Source of the DNA: Rhodospirillales bacterium | GTDB lineage: Bacteria > Pseudomonadota > Alphaproteobacteria > ATCC43930 > CGMCC-115725 | Length of the DNA stretch: 12,079 bases | Assembly: GCA_015654725.1 (NCBI GenBank) | Contig: JAATGI010000356.1 | Location: forward strand, 1 to 12,079 | Direction of reading: 5' to 3' | Shown: piece after piece, positions 7,377 to 12,079 of the stretch | Layout: every line of letters begins with the position of its first letter | Position numbering within the stretch: the first letter of the stretch is position 1 | Notes under the pieces: model-generated | Told to the model about the DNA's origin: nothing | The model's database searches: none | What the model saw: the letters and a program-made list of their open reading frames with translations, nothing else | Made by a program: the position numbers and the translations under genes

Positions 7377-8348
7377 TTAGCGGGTTTCGCTGCGATCGGC
7401 AAGTAACCCCACCGCGGCGGCGAAGGCGGCGGCATTGTTCCATTTCAGGAGCGTGCGGAAATTGTCGTACACCAACAGCGCCGGTCCACCCGGCGGGGTG
7501 AGCAGCGCGGCCTTGAGATCGCGGCCCGGGAGCGGCCCGCCATCCTCGCGCCTGACGCCGAGGCGGCGCCATTGCTGGATCGGCTTGGCGTTATCGAGAC
7601 CCACCGAATCGGCCGGAATTTGGTCGGGAACACGCACGATTCGGCCCCAATTCTGGTCGCGGCGCCAGCCCTGCCGCGCCAGGTAGTTCGCGATCGAGGC
7701 GAAGACATCGGCGCGATCGGTCCAGATGTCGGGCCGGCCGGCGCCGTCATAATGGACGGCATAGGCGAGAAAGCTCGAAGGCATGAATTGCGGCTGGCCC
7801 ATCGCCCCCGCCCAGGAGCCGCGCAGCTGGTCCGGCTGAATGCCGTCACGCTCGACGATGCGCAACGCCGCGATCAGCTCGCGCTCGAACAGCGCGGCGC
7901 GCCGGCCGTCATAGGCCAGCGTCGCCAACGCGGCGATTACCGGATAGTTGCCCGAGTCGCGGCCGAAATCGGTCTCCATGCCCCATAAAGCGACGATGAA
8001 ACGCGGCGGCACGCCGAAGCGGCGCCCGACCTTGTTTAGAAGCGCGCGGTCCTCGGCCAGATGCTTGCGCACGCCCTCTTCCCGCGCCGGCGAGGCGAGC
8101 TTCGCGAGATAGTCGGCGAAGGCGAGCTTGGATTCGGGCTGCACGTGATCGAGCTCGATAATGCGCGGGATCGGCTCGATTCCGGCGAAGGCGCGGTCGA
8201 AGGTATCGGCGCCGATGCCTTGCGCCAGCGCCTTGGCGCGAAAGCCGTCGCGCCAGGCGGAAAAATCCCCATCCTGCGCGCGCGCCGTGCCGGCATGACC
8301 GAGCCCGATGCCGACGCAGACCACGACAATAAATGCAATCCAGCGCAA
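7377..8348 (-). CDS. mltB: MltB-type lytic murein transglycosylase (GH103)
   Basis: The periplasmic enzyme cuts the MurNAc-GlcNAc bond of peptidoglycan, leaving anhydro-MurNAc ends. From TTG 8348 the product has 323 residues: a signal peptide (MRWIAFIVVVCVGIG, likely cleavage after ARA at 24) and one SLT_2/MltB domain (about 26-318). The catalytic Glu is E125 in ALWGMETDFG; the family motifs GNYPVIAALATLAYD and GAMGQPQFMPSSFLAYAVHYDG are intact. There is no peptidoglycan-binding domain after the catalytic one. The signal peptide has no lipobox Cys at its end, so it is probably soluble. TTG is chosen because GGAGG lies exactly 5 nt upstream (8358-8354); the in-frame ATG at 8372 would place that site inside the gene and lengthen the signal peptide by eight residues. 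The gene heads the minus-strand cluster. Confidence 0.92.
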   Translation of the reverse strand: MRWIAFIVVVCVGIGLGHAGTARAQDGDFSAWRDGFRAKALAQGIGADTFDRAFAGIEPIPRIIELDHVQPESKLAFADYLAKLASPAREEGVRKHLAEDRALLNKVGRRFGVPPRFIVALWGMETDFGRDSGNYPVIAALATLAYDGRRAALFERELIAALRIVERDGIQPDQLRGSWAGAMGQPQFMPSSFLAYAVHYDGAGRPDIWTDRADVFASIANYLARQGWRRDQNWGRIVRVPDQIPADSVGLDNAKPIQQWRRLGVRREDGGPLPGRDLKAALLTPPGGPALLVYDNFRTLLKWNNAAAFAAAVGLLADRSETR

Positions 8349-8465
8349 CGCTTCCTCCCGGCCGCCGCGCATTCTTGCCGCGCATCGGGTGGCGGCGCAA
8401 TCGACCGAGCGACTCGGGCACGGTTTTGCCCTACCATCCGCGCGGAGAAAAAACAGGAGACGGCA
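8349..8465. promoter_or_regulatory. Divergent intergenic region between mltB and the aldo/keto reductase
   Basis: This 117-bp gap must hold promoters for the long minus-strand cluster and for the plus-strand reductase. I cannot assign -35/-10 boxes with confidence. Two small dyads stand out: CCGAG-CGA-CTCGG (8405-8417) and GGGCA-n6-TGCCC (8416-8431). Either could be an operator for a regulator acting on both directions. The reductase has a good AGGAG box at 8455-8459, 6 nt before its ATG. Confidence 0.5.
8354..8358 (-). promoter_or_regulatory. Ribosome binding site deciding the mltB TTG start
   Basis: GGAGG on the minus strand lies 5 nt before TTG 8348-8346. The spacing is ideal for this start and unusable for the upstream in-frame ATG at 8372, so it argues that mltB uses TTG. 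Confidence 0.7.
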
Positions 8466-9452
8466 ATGGCGCAAATCGAGCAGCGTAAATTAGGCGGCGA
8501 CTTACAGGTTTCCGCCATCGGTCTCGGCTGCATGTCGCTCTCCGGCATTTACGGCGCGGCCGACGATGCCGCTTCGCTCGCACTCATTCATCACGCGCTC
8601 GATCGCGGCGTGACCTTAATCGATTCCGCCGATGTGTATGGTGTCGGCCATAACGAGGAGTTGCTGGCGCGCGCGATCGCGGGCCGGCGCGACGGCATCG
8701 TGCTCGCCACCAAATTCGGGCAGAAGCGCGGCGCCGACGGCTCCTTCGCCGTCGACGGGACGCCCGCCTATGTGCAAAGCGCGTGCGAGGCGAGCCTCAA
8801 GCGGCTCGGCACCGACCGCATCGATCTCTATTACCAGCACCGCGTCGATCCGAACGTGCCGATCGAGGACACGGTCGGCGCTATGGCAAAGCTGGTGACG
8901 CAAGGCAAGGTTCGGCATCTGGGCCTGAGCGAGGCCGCGCCCGACACCATCCGGCGCGCGCACAAGGTCCATCCGATCGCGGCGGTTCAAACCGAATATT
9001 CGCTGCTCTATCGCGTCGAGGCCGAGGCGACGCTCAAGACGACGCGCGAACTGGGCATCGGCTTCGTCGCCTATTCTCCGTTGGGACGCGGCTTTCTCAC
9101 CGGCGCCGTCAAGACGCCGGCCGACGTGCCGGGCGGACGCACCGCCATGATGCCGCGCTATCAGGAGCAGCATTTCGCCCGCAACCGCGCGCTGGTGGAG
9201 CGGATCGAGGCAATCGCGCGCGACAAGGGCTGCACGCCCGGACAGCTCGTGCTGGCCTGGCTCCTGGCGCGGGGGCCGGATATCGTTCCGATCCCGGGCA
9301 CCAAGCGCGAGGACCGGCTCGACGAAAATCTCGGCGCGCTGGCCGTGCGATTGAGCGCCGGCGACATCGCGCGCATCGGCGACGCGATCCCGCCCGGTGC
9401 CGCGGCGGGTACGCGCTATCCCGAAGCCGCGATGACGGCGGTGCAGCGCTAA
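8466..9452 (+). CDS. Aldo/keto reductase (YakC/AKR13-like)
   Basis: The 328-residue product is an NADPH-dependent oxidoreductase of the aldo/keto reductase TIM-barrel superfamily, reducing an aldehyde or ketone that cannot be named from sequence. The catalytic tetrad is visible: D53 and Y58 (TLIDSADVYG), K83 (VLATKFGQKR) and H125 (LYYQHRVDPN). Cofactor-binding segments follow: GLSEAAPDTIRR, AYSPLGRGFLTG and the late IPGTKREDRLDENLGAL, which contacts the NADPH phosphate. The opening QRKLGGDLQVSAIGLGCMSL and the overall spacing are typical of the YakC/AKR13-like subgroup. ATG 8466 is supported by AGGAG with 6-nt spacing; the open frame extending upstream runs antisense to mltB and is not coding. 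It is transcribed divergently from mltB and converges on a truncated gene 13 bp downstream. Confidence 0.93.
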   Translation: MAQIEQRKLGGDLQVSAIGLGCMSLSGIYGAADDAASLALIHHALDRGVTLIDSADVYGVGHNEELLARAIAGRRDGIVLATKFGQKRGADGSFAVDGTPAYVQSACEASLKRLGTDRIDLYYQHRVDPNVPIEDTVGAMAKLVTQGKVRHLGLSEAAPDTIRRAHKVHPIAAVQTEYSLLYRVEAEATLKTTRELGIGFVAYSPLGRGFLTGAVKTPADVPGGRTAMMPRYQEQHFARNRALVERIEAIARDKGCTPGQLVLAWLLARGPDIVPIPGTKREDRLDENLGALAVRLSAGDIARIGDAIPPGAAAGTRYPEAAMTAVQR

Positions 9453-9465
9453 ACCGGCGCGGCCT

Positions 9466-9595
9466 TTACTGGATAATCAGCGGCACCTCGGCGCCGACGG
9501 GCGCGCCGGAATCGACATCGCGCGAGCCCTTGCTCAATTCGCGCCAATCGGCGTCGGCCGCGAAAATGTGCGAGGCCGAGCGCACCCGGTCGAGC
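9466..9595 (-). pseudogene. C-terminal remnant of an unidentified gene, cut by IS66
   Basis: On the minus strand, 42 codons plus a TAA stop (9468-9466) form a protein-like tail starting LDRVRSASHIFAADADWREL and ending GAPVGAEVPLIIQ. The composition (balanced hydrophobic and charged residues, GC-rich third positions) fits a real C-terminus rather than a shadow frame. The frame has no start and is interrupted at 9595/9596, where the insertion sequence begins. I do not recognise the family; a vague resemblance to the C-termini of some ATP-grasp proteins is too weak to name it. The rest of the gene should lie beyond the right end of the IS, outside the window. It faces the aldo/keto reductase tail to tail with 13 bp between stops. 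Confidence 0.6.
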
Positions 9596-9615
9596 GTAAG
9601 CGGTGTGGCGCGGGC
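9596..9615 (+). repeat. Probable left terminal inverted repeat of the IS66 element
   Basis: The sequence starting GTAAGCGGTGTGGCGC fits the family's terminal GTAA signature. Its inner limit is a guess because the matching right end is not visible. The following bases to 9672 hold the leader of tnpA. Confidence 0.6.
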
Positions 9616-9646
9616 ACCTTTCGGACAACGTCATGAAGGTTGATGT

Positions 9647-9669
9647 TCGAAGTCTTTTGAGGGCTTCGA
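9647..9669 (+). promoter_or_regulatory. Hairpin covering the tnpA ribosome binding site
   Basis: TCGAAGTC (9647-9654) can pair with GGCTTCGA (9662-9669), an 8-bp stem with one G-U pair and a 7-nt loop, ending 3 nt before the tnpA ATG. The likely ribosome binding site GAGGG (9659-9663) lies partly in the loop and stem. Such a structure could hold down transposase translation, as in other insertion sequences; this is inference. Confidence 0.4.
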
Positions 9670-9672
9670 CAC

Positions 9673-10110
9673 ATGACGATTTCAGAGCCTACGGTTAAGT
9701 CCAGCACTTTGGAGCCGGCACGCCGGTTCGAGATCTTTACGGGCTCGGGGCGGCGGCGGGACTGGTCACCGGAGGACAAGGCGCGGATCGTGGCGGAGAG
9801 CTGGGCGCCGGATACGAAGGTGAGCGAGGTCGCGCGTCGATACGCGCTTTCGCCGCAGCAATTGTTCGCGTGGCGCCGCGCGGCACGCCGCTCGACGCAG
9901 AAAGTGGACGCGTTAGGGCCATCATTCGTGCCGGCCGTTGTGGCGACGCCTGAGCCGCCGACGCATCCGGCAAGGCGGAGCAAACGGAGGCTGGACCGGG
10001 ACGCCGGCATCATTGAACTAGAGATCGACGGCGTGACGGTCCGGGTCGGCCGGGGTACGGAAGCGAAAACGATCGCGGCGGTGATCCGGGCGCTGAAGGC
10101 CGGCACGTGA
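9673..10110 (+). CDS. tnpA: IS66 family accessory protein TnpA (helix-turn-helix)
   Basis: The 145-residue product is the first protein of IS66 elements, required together with TnpB for efficient transposition in family members that have been tested. A helix-turn-helix of the IS66/IS3 OrfA type spans about 30-72 (RDWSPEDKARIVAESWAPDT, SEVARRYALSPQQLFAWRR). A basic linker then leads to a short C-terminal segment (IIELEIDGVTVRVGRGTEAK) usual in this family. Length is normal and the frame is intact. The ATG follows a short leader containing a hairpin. The stop overlaps the start of tnpB as GTGA (10107-10110), so the two are probably translationally coupled. Confidence 0.92.
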   Translation: MTISEPTVKSSTLEPARRFEIFTGSGRRRDWSPEDKARIVAESWAPDTKVSEVARRYALSPQQLFAWRRAARRSTQKVDALGPSFVPAVVATPEPPTHPARRSKRRLDRDAGIIELEIDGVTVRVGRGTEAKTIAAVIRALKAGT

Positions 10111-10463
10111 TTGGGCCGACCGGCGCGGTCCGGGTGATGGTGGCGACGAAGCCGGTGGACTTCCGCAAGGGGGCGGAAGGTCTGGCGGCGCTGGTACGGG
10201 AAGAGATGAAGGCCGACCCGTTCTCCGGCGTCGTCTACGTCTTCCGCGCCAAACGTGCCGACCGGGTCAAATTGATCTTCTGGGACGGCACCGGCGTCTG
10301 TCTGTTCGCCAAGCGGCTCGAGGACGGCGAGTTCCGCTGGCCGAGGGTGCAGGATGGGGTGATGCGGCTCTCCGCTGCGGAACTCTCGGCGCTGCTGGAA
10401 GGGCTGGATTGGCGGCGGGTCCACACGGCGCGGGAGGTCGCGGCGCCGGCGCAGCCGAGTTGA
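10107..10463 (+). CDS. tnpB: IS66 family accessory protein TnpB
   Basis: The 118-residue product is the IS66 Orf2 protein (PF05717), of unknown biochemical role but needed for full transposition activity. It should not be confused with the RNA-guided TnpB of IS200/IS605 elements. The family pattern is clear: VMVATKPVDFRKGAEGLAAL (10-29), DPFSGVVYVFRAKRADRVKL (37-56) and the aromatic-rich IFWDGTGVCLFAKRLEDGEF (57-76). The start is GTG 10107, overlapping the tnpA stop. The frame is complete and the length typical. A 69-bp gap separates it from tnpC. Confidence 0.93.
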   Translation: MIGPTGAVRVMVATKPVDFRKGAEGLAALVREEMKADPFSGVVYVFRAKRADRVKLIFWDGTGVCLFAKRLEDGEFRWPRVQDGVMRLSAAELSALLEGLDWRRVHTAREVAAPAQPS

Positions 10464-10514
10464 TGTGCGACAGAGTGAATCAGCTGCGGTCAAAGGCTCG
10501 CGAGACCTCACGAC

Positions 10515-10536
10515 GCATGATGTAATCGCGTCATGC
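10515..10536 (+). promoter_or_regulatory. Small hairpin including the tnpC start codon
   Basis: GCATGA (10515-10520) can pair with TCATGC (10531-10536), a 6-bp stem with a 10-nt loop that includes the ATG of tnpC (10533-10535). No good ribosome binding site is seen for tnpC, so its translation is likely weak and perhaps structure-controlled. The stem is short and may be chance. Confidence 0.3.
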
Positions 10537-12065
10537 CTGTCATGGCGGACGCGCTTCCCGACGATCCCGGCACGCTGAAGGCGATGCTGCTCGCCGAGCG
10601 GGCGCGCGCCGAACGGCTGGAACAGATCATCAAGGAACTGCAGCGCCACCGCTTCGGCCGACGCGCCGAGACATTGCCCGAAGATCAGATGCTGCTCGGG
10701 CTTGAAGACGCCGAGCAGGTCGCGGCGAGCGGCGAGGCCAAGAGCGAAGAAGGCACTCCGACGGAGCGCATCGGACGCGCCACCAAGCGCCACATGAATC
10801 GGGGCTCGCTCCCGGCGCATCTGCCCCGGATCGAGACATTGGTTGATATCGACGATCATACTTGTCCTGGCTGCCGGGGCGCGCTGCATCGGATCGGCGA
10901 GGATGTCAGCGAGCGGCTCGACATCATCCCGGCGCAGCTGCGCGTGCTGGTGGTGCGCCGGCCAAAATACGGTTGCCGGACCTGTGAGGACGTAATGGTG
11001 CAAGCCCCCGCGCCGGCGCGGCTCATCGAGGGCGGATTGCCGACCGACGCAACGGTGGCGCAGGTCCTGGTCGCCAAATATGCCGATCACTTGCCGTTGT
11101 ATCGGCAGGCCCAAATCTATGCCCGCCAGGGCATCGCCCTGGATCGGTCGACCTTGGCCGATTGGGTCGGCCGTGCCGCCTGGTTCCTGCGGCCGGTTCA
11201 TGAGCGGTTGCTCGCGACGCTTAAGAGTTCGACCAAGCTGTTCGCTGACGAGACCACGGCGCCGGTGCTCGATCCCGGCCGCGGCCGAACCAAGATCGGC
11301 CAACTTTGGGCCTACGCCCGCGACGATCGGCCTTGGGGTGGTCCCGATCCTCCCGGTGTCGTTTATGTCTATGCGCCCGACCGCAAATCCGAGCGGCCGA
11401 TCGCCCATCTCGCCGGCTTCAAGGGCGTGCTGCAGGTGGACGGCTATGTCGGCTATCGAATGCTCGCCGAGCGCGGCGACGTAAAACTGGCCTTCTGTTG
11501 GGCCCATGTCCGCCGCCGCTTCTACGAGCTCGCCGCGGCAGGTCCGGCGCCGATCGCGAGCGAAGCACTGACACGCATCGCCAAACTCTATGCCGTCGAA
11601 AGTGACATTCGCGGCAAGAGCGCCGATGAGCGCCGCGCTGTCCGCCAGGAGAAAAGCAAACCGGTTCTCGACGATCTCGAACCTTGGCTGCACACCAAAC
11701 TCGGCCTGATCAGCCAGAAGACAAAGCTTGCCGAAGCCATCCGCTACGCGCTCTCGCGCTGGGAAGGCCTCAGCCACTTTATCGATGACGGCCGCATCGA
11801 GATCGACTCCAACATCGTGGAGCGAGCGATCCGCCCGATAGCCCTGAACCGAAAGAACGCTCTCTTTGCAGGTTCCGATGGCGGCGGCGAACATTGGGCC
11901 ATCATCGCATCGCTGATCGAAACCTGTAAGCTCGCCGGCATCGAACCGCAGGCTTATCTAACCGACGTCATTACCAAGATCGTCAACGGCCATCCAAACA
12001 GCCGCATCGACGAACTCCTGCCCTGGGCCTATCCCGCCGCACCCGACCTCAAGCACGTGGCCTGA
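10533..12065 (+). CDS. tnpC: IS66 family transposase TnpC (DDE)
   Basis: The 510-residue product is the catalytic DDE transposase that cuts and joins the element's ends. In order: an N-terminal leucine-zipper-like helix (about 15-45, ending RHRFGRRAE), a zinc-finger region with C111, C114, C148 and C151, the core domain, and an IS66 C-terminal domain (about 460-510). The probable catalytic triad is D239 (LFADETTAPV), D303 (LQVDGYVGY) and E430 (IDSNIVERAIRP). All are present and the frame has no break, so the protein looks functional. Length is usual for the family. ATG 10533 is used; ATG 10542 is a possible alternative. The stop (12063-12065) lies 14 nt before the window edge, so the element continues into its right inverted repeat outside. 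Confidence 0.96.
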   Translation: MPVMADALPDDPGTLKAMLLAERARAERLEQIIKELQRHRFGRRAETLPEDQMLLGLEDAEQVAASGEAKSEEGTPTERIGRATKRHMNRGSLPAHLPRIETLVDIDDHTCPGCRGALHRIGEDVSERLDIIPAQLRVLVVRRPKYGCRTCEDVMVQAPAPARLIEGGLPTDATVAQVLVAKYADHLPLYRQAQIYARQGIALDRSTLADWVGRAAWFLRPVHERLLATLKSSTKLFADETTAPVLDPGRGRTKIGQLWAYARDDRPWGGPDPPGVVYVYAPDRKSERPIAHLAGFKGVLQVDGYVGYRMLAERGDVKLAFCWAHVRRRFYELAAAGPAPIASEALTRIAKLYAVESDIRGKSADERRAVRQEKSKPVLDDLEPWLHTKLGLISQKTKLAEAIRYALSRWEGLSHFIDDGRIEIDSNIVERAIRPIALNRKNALFAGSDGGGEHWAIIASLIETCKLAGIEPQAYLTDVITKIVNGHPNSRIDELLPWAYPAAPDLKHVA

Positions 12066-12079
12066 AAACATCGCTTGCG

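Larger units (their letters stand above)
9596..12079 (+). mobile_element. IS66-family insertion sequence (right end outside window)
   Basis: The element carries the full IS66 gene set tnpA-tnpB-tnpC in order on the plus strand, all with open frames. Its left end is placed at 9596, where GTAAGCGG matches the usual 5'-GTAA start of IS66 inverted repeats and where the reading frame of the disrupted neighbour breaks. After the tnpC stop (12063-12065) only 14 bases remain, so the right inverted repeat is not in the window. IS66 elements normally create 8-bp target duplications; the left copy would be GGTCGAGC (9588-9595). Confidence 0.9.

Noticed and set aside
7370..7388. GAAACCC-n5-GGGTTTC dyad over the mltB stop as an intrinsic terminator
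   Set aside because: The stem is only 7 bp and has no T-run after it on the minus strand; rlpA follows at once, so it is probably chance or a weak processing site.
10107..10463. TnpB as an RNA-guided nuclease (OMEGA system)
   Set aside because: The protein is the short IS66 Orf2 family, which shares only the name with IS200/IS605 TnpB; no RuvC motifs or guide-RNA scaffold are present.
9534..11894. A 786-codon open frame on the minus strand opposite the whole IS66 element
   Set aside because: It mirrors tnpA, tnpB and tnpC in an antisense frame, has no recognisable domain, and its amino-acid mix is what GC-rich third positions of the sense genes produce.
1..12079. CRISPR array, tRNA/rRNA genes, or a multi-gene defence island
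   Set aside because: No regularly spaced direct repeats, no tRNA-like cloverleaf sequences and no multi-gene defence set were seen; the only accessory material is the DUF559 cassette and the IS66 element.

Overview
The window looks like chromosomal DNA of a GC-rich alphaproteobacterium. The basis is the gene order mltB-rlpA-dacC-tmk-holB-metG-tatD-MBL hydrolase, which is characteristic of that class and perhaps of Rhodospirillales-like lineages, together with the zinc-less MetG and strongly GC-biased codon use. The exact genus cannot be told from the sequence.

Positions 1-8348 form one long minus-strand cluster, transcribed from right to left. It opens with three envelope genes: a MltB-type lytic transglycosylase (7377-8348), an RlpA lipoprotein transglycosylase with a SPOR domain (6379-7332) and a penicillin-binding D,D-carboxypeptidase (5136-6314). 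It continues into nucleotide, replication and translation genes: thymidylate kinase (4498-5154), the DNA polymerase III delta-prime clamp-loader subunit (3374-4501) and methionyl-tRNA synthetase (1774-3345). It ends with a TatD hydrolase (524-1309) and a PhnP-like metallo-beta-lactamase-fold hydrolase that runs off the left edge (1-527). Short overlaps (dacC/tmk, tmk/holB, tatD/MBL) point to translational coupling. Three starts appear to be non-ATG: TTG for mltB and rlpA, GTG for tmk.

The conserved metG-tatD junction is interrupted by a 476-bp insert (1330-1805). A small DUF559 (Vsr-like) nuclease gene fits almost exactly between two inverted copies of a compound palindromic repeat. The copies share a 15-bp outer end and an 11-bp inner end but carry different hairpin cores. 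The right copy supplies the metG stop codon and its last residues; the left copy overlaps the nuclease stop codon. This is the most unusual structure in the window and resembles a minimal nuclease-plus-repeat mobile cassette.

Right of mltB, a 117-bp divergent intergenic region (8349-8465) leads to a plus-strand aldo/keto reductase (8466-9452). Facing it is the C-terminal remnant of an unidentified minus-strand gene (9466-9595), cut by an IS66-family element. The element starts at 9596 and carries tnpA, tnpB and tnpC, all apparently intact, but its right end lies beyond the window. No rRNA, tRNA or CRISPR array was seen.
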